The position numbers and the translations under genes were made by a program. 9,687 bases of DNA from Collinsella sp. (GTDB lineage Bacteria; Actinomycetota; Coriobacteriia; Coriobacteriales; Coriobacteriaceae), in contig JAHHSP010000040.1 in assembly GCA_020025115.1 (NCBI GenBank), forward strand, positions 1-9,687, read 5' to 3'. Positions 1-7,381 of the stretch are shown one piece after another. The first letter of the stretch is position 1. Each line of letters begins with the position of its first letter. Below the pieces are notes generated by a model that was not told the origin of the DNA, searched no databases, and saw only the letters and a program-made list of their open reading frames with translations.

Positions 1-274
1 CCGAAATCGACGTCATGAACAGAGCGGAGGGGACGGCCCTCACCGGCGCCGTCTCAAATTGGATCAACTCGATCGGAGGGGCATCGATGGAGGTCGACCC
101 GTTGAGGTAGGCAACTTTGGCGGTGCTCCCCTCCCGTCCGAACAAGACGTCCGTCTCCGGACCGGACATGACGATCTGACTCTGGTAGGTAAGGCCCAGG
201 ACATCACGGTAAAACGCAATCGAGCGCTCGATGTCGGTAACCGTCAATCCGACGTGGTAGATGCGACCGACCAT
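1..274 (-). CDS. VOC-superfamily (glyoxalase/bleomycin-resistance fold) protein, 3' end cut off by the window edge
   Basis: The open frame starts at ATG 274 and runs without a stop to position 1, giving the first 91 residues. It begins MVGRIYHVGLTV, followed by DIERSIAFYRDVLGL near residues 14-28. This is the classic opening beta-alpha unit of a vicinal-oxygen-chelate domain: a strand carrying a metal-binding His (His7), then a helix with the 'S..FY.dvLG' signature. PPIELIQFE near residues 66-74 matches the strand that normally carries the second ligand, here Glu69. A GGAG Shine-Dalgarno sequence lies 7 nt before the ATG. VOC proteins include glyoxalase I, methylmalonyl-CoA epimerase and dioxygenases; the substrate cannot be told from this half. 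The gene is divergent from the methyltransferase at 526. Confidence 0.85.
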   Translation of the reverse strand, partial: MVGRIYHVGLTVTDIERSIAFYRDVLGLTYQSQIVMSGPETDVLFGREGSTAKVAYLNGSTSIDAPPIELIQFETAPVRAVPSALFMTSIS

Positions 275-407
275 GTTGTGTCTCCAATCTCGATATCGGG
301 ATTCGGGTCCATGCGCCCTTGGGGGCGCGCCCGTCCGGTACTCATGCCCCCCATGCCCAAATCCATTCGCACGAGCGGGGGCGGAGCTGGCCGTCCACAA
401 AAGCGCC

Positions 408-436
408 ATTTTAAGTTACCATGAGTTAACTGTTAT
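408..436 (-). promoter_or_regulatory. Candidate promoter of the VOC gene
   Basis: This is an AT-rich patch in the 251-nt divergent intergenic region. On the minus strand, ATAACA (436-431) and TAAAAT (413-408) are 17 nt apart, resembling -35 and -10 boxes (4/6 and 5/6 matches to consensus). The spacer includes GTTAAC and a near-symmetric GTTAC-CATG-AGTTAAC arrangement that could be an operator. The implied leader of about 125 nt contains a short GC hairpin at 313-328 (GCGCCC-TTGG-GGGCGC). The rest of 275-525 shows no further gene. Assigned by pattern only. Confidence 0.35.
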
Positions 437-525
437 CCGCATGCCGACCCACCCCGCCGGTCCCAGGCCGATCGCGGGCGGCGCGGGTCGCGCTTGCGGA
501 CGCCGTGGGAAAGAGAGGCCCCGAC

Positions 526-1020
526 ATGAGAGACACTGGTCGTTTGCCCCTATTCGGCGTGGGACCGGCCTGCGTCGCCTCCATGGCATGCGTACTCGTG
601 GGAACCCTGGCGCTCTGGAAGATGGGGGCGCTCGCATCGGGCGATATCCCAAAGCTCGCGCCCGTCTTTGCCGCATTCGGGGGCGCGCTGGCGCTCGGCG
701 GCATCGCGATCTGGATTCAAGCCGTCCTGGTGACCCGCATCGACCATGCCGTCAAGCAGGGAGAACTCATCACGGGCGGGATATACGCCTGGGTACGCAA
801 CCCCGTATACACCGCCATGGCCATGCTCCTGTCCGGAGCCGGGCTGCTCACGGGCAACGCCTGGTTTCTCCTGCTCCCGCCCGTCTTTTGGCTGGACGTC
901 ACGGTCTGGGTCAAGGCGACTGAGGAGAGATGGCTTTCCGCTCGGTTCGGCTCGGCATATGTCGACTACTGCGCCAGGGTCAATCGCTGCATTCCGCGAC
1001 CTCCACGCCGGAAGCCGTGA
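526..1020 (+). CDS. Small integral membrane methyltransferase of the isoprenylcysteine carboxyl methyltransferase (ICMT)/phospholipid methyltransferase family
   Basis: A 164-aa protein with hydrophobic segments at about residues 8-31, 44-68 and 100-125. The C-terminal half has the family signature: GELITGGIYAWVRNPVY (around residues 80-96, the 'G.Y...RNP.Y' SAM-binding element), then EERWLSARFGSAYVDYCARV (around 133-152, the 'EE..L...FG..Y..Y' element). Known members methylate isoprenylated cysteine or phosphatidylethanolamine; most bacterial homologues have no assigned substrate, so the function stays general. The start is ATG 526, because AGAGAGG lies 7 nt upstream. An in-frame GTG at 505 would put that Shine-Dalgarno inside the gene. 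The gene is a monocistron converging on the rnf operon. A T7 run at 1032-1038 follows the stop, but I see no convincing hairpin before it. Confidence 0.85.
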   Translation: MRDTGRLPLFGVGPACVASMACVLVGTLALWKMGALASGDIPKLAPVFAAFGGALALGGIAIWIQAVLVTRIDHAVKQGELITGGIYAWVRNPVYTAMAMLLSGAGLLTGNAWFLLLPPVFWLDVTVWVKATEERWLSARFGSAYVDYCARVNRCIPRPPRRKP

Positions 1021-1062
1021 CCCCTCCCCCATTTTTTTGGTACCGCCGAGCGCGCATATGGA

Positions 1063-1097
1063 AAAGCCGGCCATGGCGCGCGTCCATGACCGGCTTT
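1063..1097. terminator. Hairpin between converging genes, probably a bidirectional terminator
   Basis: AAAGCCGG (1063-1070) pairs perfectly with CCGGCTTT (1090-1097). After one mismatch, five more pairs form between CATGG and CCATG, closing a 7-nt CGCGCGT loop. The hairpin sits 43 nt after the methyltransferase stop and about 70 nt after the last gene of the rnf operon. The T-tract is short on both strands (TTT/TTTT), so efficiency is uncertain, but position and stem strength fit a shared terminator. Confidence 0.65.
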
Positions 1098-1168
1098 CAT
1101 CGAGATCGATCGCGCCGAGGGCGGGATCGGGAGAATGGCCCGAACCAACGGATCGACCGGGCCCGGCA

Positions 1169-1336
1169 TCACTTACCGGACTCGGCATCATCGCGGCGAT
1201 CGCCGTCCGCCCTGCATGCGCGCCAGACGGCATACTTGTGCGCACCTGCGCATAGCGAGAGCACGACGGCTGCGGGGAGGGCCAACGCGCCCACGACGAT
1301 CATGGGCATGACGGTGTAGAACACTGACTCGAACAT
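1169..1336 (-). CDS. 55-aa single-span membrane protein at the RnfB position; RnfB-like anchor without the iron-sulfur domain
   Basis: This is the last gene of the rnf operon. It starts at ATG 1336, 11 nt after the rnfA stop, with AAGGGG overlapping that stop 7 nt upstream of the ATG, so it is clearly set up for translation. It encodes one hydrophobic helix (about residues 9-31) followed by GAHKYAVW and a short charged tail ending DAESGK. Canonical RnfB also starts with one helix followed by a basic/aromatic 'ASRRFAV' or 'ASKKFAV' stretch, which matches GAHKYAV by eye. It then continues with a CGxCG..C cluster domain and two ferredoxin motifs. None of that is present here. The other frames between 1169 and 1021 contain no CxxC motifs, so a simple frameshift does not explain the loss. 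The only cysteines are Cys29 and Cys41. The gene is real with good confidence; its descent from RnfB is inferred from position and the helix boundary. Confidence 0.7.
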   Translation of the reverse strand: MFESVFYTVMPMIVVGALALPAAVVLSLCAGAHKYAVWRACRADGDRRDDAESGK

Positions 1337-1347
1337 CGTGGAACCCC

Positions 1348-1944
1348 TTACGCGAACAGCCCGCCGGCGATGCCGACGATGCCGGTGAAGGCCAGCGCCA
1401 TGAGGGAGGCGCTCACCAACATGATGGGCAGGCCCCGCAGGGCGCGCGGCACCATGCGCTGGTCGATGCGCCGATATACAGACGCGAACAAGACGATGGC
1501 CAAGAAGACGCCCAGCCCGGCGCCAAGCGAAGAACCAAGCGCCGCATCCCAACCCATGGTGCCGGCAAGGACCTCGTTTCCGAGGGGAACCGCGAGCACG
1601 CAGGCGTTGCACGCCGCGATGGGACACAGGGCCAGCAGGCGCTCGCGATCGGCGATGGGCCTCTTGACGCCGAGCGCGGTGGCGATGGCCACCACGGCCG
1701 CCCAGCTCACGATCACGTACGCGAGCGGGGTCAGGTACTCGATACCCCAGGGCATCATGACCAGCGCGTAGACCGGCCAGCCAAGGGCACCGGAGACGGC
1801 CACCGCGCCGCACACCATGCCGCCGAACCACACGCAGGACTGCGGGCGCCCGGCCGCAATGATCACGGATACCATGCCGATGACCTGGGCGAAAACCAGG
1901 TTATCGTCGAGTGCCGCGGTGAACAGCGCGCTCAGGAACACCAT
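1348..1944 (-). CDS. rnfA: RnfA, integral membrane subunit of an Rnf-type complex, with altered cluster ligands
   Basis: A 198-aa protein with about six transmembrane segments, the usual RnfA length. The C-terminal 'R..LRGLPIMLVSASLMALAFTGI' region matches RnfA (compare E. coli RsxA '[20 protein letters not shown]'). In known Rnf/Nqr complexes one Cys in the first helix (RsxA 'FLGLCPF') and one in 'TTNCAVLG' bind half of a [2Fe-2S] cluster shared with RnfE. Here the first position is Val25 (VIGMVSV). The second reads ACNACVLAV, with Ala114 at the ligand position and Cys112 and Cys115 beside it; Cys107, Cys37 and Cys45 are additional. The ATG overlaps the rnfE stop by one base (TGATG), with GGGTGAG upstream. 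Function as a canonical electron carrier is therefore doubtful, although the fold and operon position are intact. Confidence 0.88.
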   Translation of the reverse strand: MVFLSALFTAALDDNLVFAQVIGMVSVIIAAGRPQSCVWFGGMVCGAVAVSGALGWPVYALVMMPWGIEYLTPLAYVIVSWAAVVAIATALGVKRPIADRERLLALCPIAACNACVLAVPLGNEVLAGTMGWDAALGSSLGAGLGVFLAIVLFASVYRRIDQRMVPRALRGLPIMLVSASLMALAFTGIVGIAGGLFA

Positions 1945-2603
1945 CAGCGCTCACCCCCTTCCGCACCGTCGGCTTCCCCACGCGCACGGCCGCCGAGGGC
2001 CTGTTCGATCGACTGCGTGAAGACGGCGATGAGGGCCAAGATCAACAGGGAGCCGACGGGCTTGCCAAAGGCCGCGATCGGTGAGGAGGCGAGCTCGGCC
2101 ATGGTCAGGCCAAATACGCGCCCCGTGGTGAACATTCCGTTGAGGAAGCCGATGACCGTCAAGGTGCACAGCACCGAGAGAGCCGCGAAGACGGCGGTCC
2201 CAAGTGGGGACTTGGCGGGGGCGACCACAAGGCCCTCCCCCACCATCCAAGCGGCTGCCAAAGCGTTGACGGAAGCCAGGGGCACGTACGCGCCCAGGGA
2301 CTCATGCACCACGGGATCGATCACCCGGACGGCAAAGCCGAGGAGCGTGGTCACGGTGACGCTCACCATGAGCATGACCGCCGTGCGCGACCAAGTGCCG
2401 GTAAAGGAGCGCAAGACGGGTGCGAGCAGGGCCATGGAGAGAATGGCGACAGCGCTCACGGCGCCGATGGCAAGGCCATTTTCCAGCGAGGTCGCAGCCG
2501 CCAAGCCGGGAAGCGACCCGGCCACGACCAAGAAGGTGGGCGTGCGGACCATGTCCGCGATGCGCTCGTCGCGCTCGCGTGCGATGTTCTCGTTCAGGGA
2601 CAT
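1944..2603 (-). CDS. rnfE: RnfE, integral membrane subunit of an Rnf-type complex, lacking both [2Fe-2S] ligand cysteines
   Basis: A 219-aa protein with about six membrane segments. It aligns by eye with E. coli RsxE: TPTFLVVAGSLPGLAAAT corresponds to 'NSALVQLLGLCPLLAVT', ENGLAIG to 'TNALGLG', and SLGAYVPLASVNALAAA to 'SLGIFIPLIVTNCIVVG'. The two cysteines of RsxE that help bind the intramembrane [2Fe-2S] cluster are Leu31 and Ala114 here. The only Cys lies in a later helix (VLCTLTV). The C-terminus also differs from RsxE and ends in a charged tail. Start ATG 2603 is chosen because GGAGG lies 6 nt upstream and TGATG couples it to the rnfG stop; the upstream in-frame ATG at 2651 lies inside rnfG. 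The subunit is recognisable by order and architecture, but it cannot bind the usual cluster in the usual way. Confidence 0.85.
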   Translation of the reverse strand: MSLNENIARERDERIADMVRTPTFLVVAGSLPGLAAATSLENGLAIGAVSAVAILSMALLAPVLRSFTGTWSRTAVMLMVSVTVTTLLGFAVRVIDPVVHESLGAYVPLASVNALAAAWMVGEGLVVAPAKSPLGTAVFAALSVLCTLTVIGFLNGMFTTGRVFGLTMAELASSPIAAFGKPVGSLLILALIAVFTQSIEQALGGRARGEADGAEGGER

Positions 2604-3196
2604 CAGTTTCCTCCCATCTGGGCGTAGGCGGAAAACGCTATGTTCAGGCAATCGACCACCGCGCGGGAGGTAAAGGTCGCGCCGGAGACGGCGTCCACGT
2701 GGACCTGACCGGCACCGGCCTCCTCGACTGTCAGCTCGCCGGTGGGAAGGACGCCCGTGAAGCCGCCGAAGTACTCCTCGGAAAGGGCGTTGGTGCCGAT
2801 GCCGTCGGTCTCGTCCTCGGCGACCACCTGGATGCCGGCCACGGTGCCGTCGGCGTTGATGCCCACCATGAGCTCGACATCACCGTGGTAGCCCTGAGCG
2901 GAGGTGACATCGAAGACCCATGCACCGGTATCGGAGCGGTACACGGAGTTCAGGCCATCGACGGCGGGTGCGGTCTGGGCCTCGAAAGAGGTGGCGTCCG
3001 GAAACAGAATCTTGCGCTGGGATCCGCCCTTGGCCTCATCCAACGCCAAATCGGAGGCGGCGAACAAGCCCGCAAGGCCATGATGGACGCCGGAGGTCAA
3101 ACCGGCGCACAGCAGGGCGACGAGCAGCACGGCGCAGGCGGAGAAGATGGCGCCGTCGCGACGACGGGCCAGAGGGCACTTGCTAGATGAGGGCAT
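2603..3196 (-). CDS. rnfG: RnfG, membrane-anchored periplasm-facing FMN-binding subunit
   Basis: A 197-aa protein with an N-terminal basic stretch (ARRRDG), one signal-anchor helix (about residues 16-45) and an extracytoplasmic FMN-binding domain. DAVSGATFTSRAV near residues 168-180 contains the S-G-A-T flavinylation motif, with Thr174 as the predicted phosphoester attachment site for FMN placed by ApbE. VVAEDETDGIG (around 124-134) is the variant of the family's 'ETPGLG' turn. GINADGTVAGIQVV is the usual strand pair. ATG 3196 is preferred over GTG 3205 because GGGAGG lies 8 nt before the ATG, while the GTG overlaps that site. The start lies 14 nt inside the end of rnfD, so translation is coupled. 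No key residue appears to be missing, so this subunit should carry its flavin. Confidence 0.93.
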   Translation of the reverse strand: MPSSSKCPLARRRDGAIFSACAVLLVALLCAGLTSGVHHGLAGLFAASDLALDEAKGGSQRKILFPDATSFEAQTAPAVDGLNSVYRSDTGAWVFDVTSAQGYHGDVELMVGINADGTVAGIQVVAEDETDGIGTNALSEEYFGGFTGVLPTGELTVEEAGAGQVHVDAVSGATFTSRAVVDCLNIAFSAYAQMGGN

Positions 3197-4115
3197 GCTT
3201 GGCACCTCCCGCGGGCTGAGGGCGCGTGAGACGGTCGATCAGCGGGGTGAACATGTTCATGAACAGGATGGAGAACGCCACGCCCTCGGGAGCCGAGGCG
3301 AACAGGCGCACGAGGGCGGTGATGAGACCGCACCCCACGCCAAAGACGACCTTGCCCTTGGCGGTCATGGGGGTAGTGGTGTAATCGGTGGCCATGTAGA
3401 ACGCACCGAGCGCGATACCTCCGGAAAGGATCTGGTAAACAGGGTCTTGCCCGGCGATGAGCGTGACCACGGCCACCGTGGCGATGAAGGGCGCGGTGGC
3501 CCAGGCGTCGACCACGCGCAGGACGAGCAGGAAGATGTAACCCGCGAGCAACGTGATGATGCAGGTCTCCCCCAGCGCCCCTGCATGCAGTCCAAACATC
3601 ATGTCCACGTAGCTGTAGGGCTCCTGGCCCGCGGCGTTCATCGCCAGGGGCGTCGCACCGGTGACGGCGTCGAGCGGGCGGCCCATGATGTCGGGGTAGG
3701 AGCCGAGCGCGACCGGCAACGCGAGCATGATGAGCACGCGGGCGGCCACGGCGGGGTTGGCGAAGTTGCACCCGATCCCGCCGAAGAGCATCTTGACCAC
3801 CGCAATGGCGAACACGGTGCCGAGGATGGCCGGCGGATACGCGCAATCGGCCGGGAGCGTGAAGGCGAACAACATGGCCGTGACCACGCAGGACAGGTCG
3901 CCGGCGGTGCTCTCGCGATGCATGAGGGCGCAGCAGGCATGCTCGGTCACGAGCGCGGTTGCCACGCACACCAGCACGAGCAGCGGCGCTCCCAACCCAT
4001 AGAGGAACACGGACGCCACGAGCGTGGGCAGCAGCGACAGGCACACCATGCCCATGATCCACTGCGTGGAGCCCTTGCCGTGGAAGTGCGGCGACGCCTC
4101 GTTGATGAGGTTCAT
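3183..4115 (-). CDS. rnfD: RnfD, integral membrane subunit with covalently bound FMN
   Basis: A 310-aa polytopic protein with the RnfD/NqrB signatures in order: SPHFHGKGSTQWIMGMV at the start, KMLFGGIGCNFANPAVAAR (around 108-125), DAVTGATPLAMN (around 149-160), LSGGIALGAFYMATDYTTTPMTAKG in the second half, and PEGVAFSILFMNMFTPLID near the end. Thr155 of TGAT is the predicted FMN attachment residue. It starts 3 nt after the rnfC stop with a strong GGAGG about 8 nt upstream. It has unusually many cysteines in its first 120 residues (25, 50, 61, 62, 76, 91, 116). In known complexes RnfD passes electrons from RnfG back towards the membrane and is linked to ion translocation. Confidence 0.95.
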   Translation of the reverse strand: MNLINEASPHFHGKGSTQWIMGMVCLSLLPTLVASVFLYGLGAPLLVLVCVATALVTEHACCALMHRESTAGDLSCVVTAMLFAFTLPADCAYPPAILGTVFAIAVVKMLFGGIGCNFANPAVAARVLIMLALPVALGSYPDIMGRPLDAVTGATPLAMNAAGQEPYSYVDMMFGLHAGALGETCIITLLAGYIFLLVLRVVDAWATAPFIATVAVVTLIAGQDPVYQILSGGIALGAFYMATDYTTTPMTAKGKVVFGVGCGLITALVRLFASAPEGVAFSILFMNMFTPLIDRLTRPQPAGGAKHALI

Positions 4116-4118
4116 GGC

Positions 4119-5477
4119 CTACGCCTCCTTCTTCTCGGACGGGGCGGTCAGGCGGGCTACCTCGCCTCGATAGACGGCCTTGCCCTCGCGGATGGACGCG
4201 GTGATCCTGCGATGAGCCGGGCACACATACGCGCACGAACCGCACTCCATGCAATTCATGACGGCGAGCTCGTCGAGCGCCACCGCGTCATGGCCTCGAG
4301 AGGCGGCGTCGAGGGCGAAGGGCTCGAGGGACAACGGGCACGCGCGCACGCAGCGGCCGCATCGGATGCACGCGGTCTCGTCGGGCAGGACGGCGGAGTC
4401 GTGCAGGACGACGATGGCGTTGTTCGCCTTGATGATCGGGCAGTCGATATCGGTGATGGTGCGGCCCATCATGGGGCCGCCCATGATGATCTTCCGTGGC
4501 TCTTTGACCATGCCCCCCGTCGCATCGATGACGTCGCGGACGCTCATGCCGAGCGGGATGCGGTAGTTGCCCGGATTGGCGATGCAGTCGCCGGTGACCG
4601 TGACGGTCTTGCAGGTGAGGGGCATCCCGTACCGGAAATACTGCTCGACGCGCGAGATGGTGGTGACGTTCACCACCAGGCAGCCCACATCGATCGGCAG
4701 GCCGCCGGCGGGGACGTCGCGCCCGGTGGTCGCCTTGATGAGGACCTTCTCGCCGCCGGCGGGGTACTTGGTCGGGATCTCCATGACCTCGATGCGCTCG
4801 GCATGGCCCTTTTCCCTGACCACTCGCCTGAGCTCGTGAACGGCCTCGGGCTTGTTGTCCTCGACGCCGATCACGGCCGCGGGAATCTCCAGGGCCTCGA
4901 TCGCACGGAACACGCCGTCGATGACGCGCTCGGAATGTTCCATCATCTGGCGGTAGTCACTCGTGATATACGGCTCGCACTCCATGCCGTTGACCACGAG
5001 ATATTCGAAGCTCTTGCCCTCGGGGGCGCGCATCTTGAACCACGTGGGGAACGACGCGCCGCCCAAACCGACCATGCCGGAGTCGCGCACGCAGGCGATG
5101 AACTCCTCCTTGTTCGAGTAGGTCGGCGACGAGAGCGAGGGATCGGGTTCCATCTTGCCGTCGGAGACGATCTCGACGACGGGTGCGGTGGCGCCCGTCG
5201 GCAATTTCTCCGTTGCGACCCTGCTCACCGTGCCCGAGATGCTGGCGTGGATGGGCGAGCCCAAGCCGCTCACCTCGCCGATCAGGGTACCCACATACAC
5301 ATGGTCGCCCTCGTTCACCACCGGGCTGGCCGGCGCGCCGATGTGCATGTTCATCGGAATGAGCACGCGCTCGGGCGGGGTGATGGACGCACAGGCGAAA
5401 TCCCGCATATCCTTGCACTGAGGCGGATGCACTCCGCCCCTCGTCTTGTGCAGAGAAAACATTGGCCTCCCTTCCAT
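4119..5477 (-). CDS. rnfC: RnfC, peripheral cytoplasmic NADH/FMN and [4Fe-4S] subunit
   Basis: This first gene of the operon encodes a 452-aa protein. GGVHPP (residues 14-19) opens the RnfC N-terminal domain, followed by a barrel-sandwich segment (about 40-85). The NADH/FMN-binding core shows GLGGASFPT (137-145), then MECEPYITSD, KYPAGGEKVLI and VPAGGLPIDVG. The C-terminal part has two complete cluster motifs, CIRCGRCVRACP (Cys 370, 373, 376, 380) and CMECGSCAYVCP (409, 412, 415, 419). All expected cofactor residues are present. Start choice: ATG 5477 follows GGAGG closely, and ATG 5462 follows GGGAGG closely; either gives a normal N-terminus (452 or 447 aa). Starts further upstream would add a non-homologous stretch lying on the promoter. 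In known Rnf, RnfC exchanges electrons with NAD(H) on the cytoplasmic side. Confidence 0.95.
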   Translation of the reverse strand: MEGRPMFSLHKTRGGVHPPQCKDMRDFACASITPPERVLIPMNMHIGAPASPVVNEGDHVYVGTLIGEVSGLGSPIHASISGTVSRVATEKLPTGATAPVVEIVSDGKMEPDPSLSSPTYSNKEEFIACVRDSGMVGLGGASFPTWFKMRAPEGKSFEYLVVNGMECEPYITSDYRQMMEHSERVIDGVFRAIEALEIPAAVIGVEDNKPEAVHELRRVVREKGHAERIEVMEIPTKYPAGGEKVLIKATTGRDVPAGGLPIDVGCLVVNVTTISRVEQYFRYGMPLTCKTVTVTGDCIANPGNYRIPLGMSVRDVIDATGGMVKEPRKIIMGGPMMGRTITDIDCPIIKANNAIVVLHDSAVLPDETACIRCGRCVRACPLSLEPFALDAASRGHDAVALDELAVMNCMECGSCAYVCPAHRRITASIREGKAVYRGEVARLTAPSEKKEA

Positions 5478-5532
5478 ATTTCCTCCAGGCGCTCGGCGCA
5501 CATACCGCGGCCGCGACGCATATCGAATCGAA

Positions 5533-5567
5533 ATTGTAACGGGTTTCCCCGTGATATAGATTGCCAA
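5533..5567 (-). promoter_or_regulatory. Candidate rnf operon promoter with a small inverted repeat
   Basis: On the minus strand a good -10-like TACAAT (5538-5533) lies about 55 nt before rnfC. A TTGGCA (5567-5562) is a good -35-like box, but it is 23 nt away, too far for an ordinary sigma-70 pair. The gap contains TATAT and a perfect inverted repeat ACGGG-TTTC-CCCGT (5539-5552, + strand) directly against the -10. The long spacer could mean that an activator is needed, or that one of the boxes is wrong. Evidence is sequence resemblance only. Confidence 0.35.
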
Positions 5568-5593
5568 ACGACATATTTATGCAGCTTGGAGCC

Positions 5594-5661
5594 TTTGGCG
5601 GAACACGGCGGGCCCGATCGCCAAAAGCGACCGCCCCGGTCCGATGCACGGGCCGGGGCGG
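5594..5661 (-). terminator. Tandem hairpins, terminator region of the DUF1648 gene
   Basis: CCGCCCCGG (5631-5639) pairs with CCGGGGCGG (5653-5661). Four more pairs (TCCG with CGGG, one T-G wobble) extend this to a 13-bp stem with an ATGCA loop. Read on the minus strand it is followed by CGCTTTTGG. A second, weaker inverted repeat TTTGGCG/CGCCAAA (5594-5600 and 5619-5625) lies just beyond. The pair sits 50-120 nt after the DUF1648 stop and before the rnf promoter, where termination is needed. The T-tract is poor, as is common in GC-rich bacteria. Confidence 0.6.
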
Positions 5662-5711
5662 GACGGAGACCTCTTATGTGGCGAGTCGCTCGCGCGGTGA
5701 CATGCAGGCGG

Positions 5712-6089
5712 CTAAAAGCCGATCCCATGTCCGGATAGCGCGCCGTACAGCAAAATGCCCGTCGCGGCGACGAACACCACCCCCTGGACAACGGCATTGC
5801 GACCTGCGCGGGTGAAGGTGATGGAGGCCATGGCAAGGTCGTCGCCATACTTGCGAGCCTGCTTGAGGCCCATGGCGATGGTCGCAGCGTTGAGCATGAA
5901 GCCCATGACGGGCAGGAAGAGCAGCTCTCCCTTGGTACCGTAGCGAAGCACCTCTCCGGCCGCGTTGACCTTCATGGGGACCTGCTCGCCCAGCTCGGGG
6001 AAGGCCATGAGGACCATGAGCACGGGAACGAAGGCGATCATGAGGGCGAGCAGGGCCTTCATGCCGGCGGATTTACCGTAAGAGAACAT
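5712..6089 (-). CDS. DUF1648 (SdpI-like) small membrane protein, three predicted helices
   Basis: A 125-aa protein with hydrophobic segments near residues 10-29, 56-76 and 101-120. Between the first two is FPELGEQVPMKVNAAGEVLRYGTKGELLFLPV, which matches the DUF1648 pattern ('lP..ip.H.n..G..d.ygsK') found in SdpI-like immunity/signal proteins and in many uncharacterised membrane proteins. No enzymatic motif is visible and no function is assigned. AAAGGTG lies 5 nt before ATG 6089. The gene starts 90 nt after the ychF stop in the same direction, and I see no strong terminator between them, only a small CCGCC-ATGC-GGCGG hairpin at 6111-6124, so co-transcription is possible. Confidence 0.75.
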   Translation of the reverse strand: MFSYGKSAGMKALLALMIAFVPVLMVLMAFPELGEQVPMKVNAAGEVLRYGTKGELLFLPVMGFMLNAATIAMGLKQARKYGDDLAMASITFTRAGRNAVVQGVVFVAATGILLYGALSGHGIGF

Positions 6090-6179
6090 AGCGCACCTTT
6101 CGAAGATGGGCCGCCATGCGGCGGCGTGCGGAATCGCATCGCGAAGACCGCCGAGGTCTCTCCCGACGGCCCCTCGAAT

Positions 6180-7259
<1,080 letters not shown>

Positions 7260-7315
7260 GGGGTTCCTTTGCTCAAGCTCAGCGTCACATGCGCTGCGTA
7301 TACGTAAACTTGTCC

Positions 7316-7321
7316 ATTATA
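7316..7321 (-). promoter_or_regulatory. ychF: -10 element of ychF
   Basis: On the minus strand the sequence reads TATAAT, a perfect -10 hexamer, 57 nt before the ychF start codon, giving a leader of about 50 nt. I cannot identify a convincing -35; the hexamers at the right distance (around GAGCCA) match poorly. The flanking 7262-7381 interval holds nothing else I recognise, and there is no strong terminator for the nucleotidyltransferase gene upstream, only a weak ATGCGC/GCGCAT pair. Confidence 0.5.
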
Positions 7322-7381
7322 GACCGATACGGCCCGGATGGCTCATGCGCGAGCGTGAACAACATGTCGCCAGCGCATCAT

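Noticed and set aside
1032..1038. T7 run after the methyltransferase gene as an intrinsic terminator
   Set aside because: No convincing stem precedes it; only a 4-bp CACG/CGTG pairing is available. The hairpin at 1063-1097 is the better candidate.
1021..1168. Frameshifted remainder of RnfB downstream of the 55-aa gene
   Set aside because: Reading the other minus-strand frames to the methyltransferase stop gives no CxxC-type motif and too little space for the missing domain, so the iron-sulfur part is absent rather than shifted.
5478..5567. Upstream start giving a 482-aa RnfC
   Set aside because: The extra 30 residues have no counterpart in RnfC, the start would be TTG within the promoter region, and good Shine-Dalgarno sites precede the ATGs at 5477 and 5462.
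3147..5738. Very long open frame (863 codons) on the + strand opposite rnfG, rnfD and rnfC
   Set aside because: It is a composition shadow of GC-rich genes: its translation is low-complexity, rich in His, Arg, Asp and Gly, with no domain, while the opposite strand encodes clear Rnf subunits.
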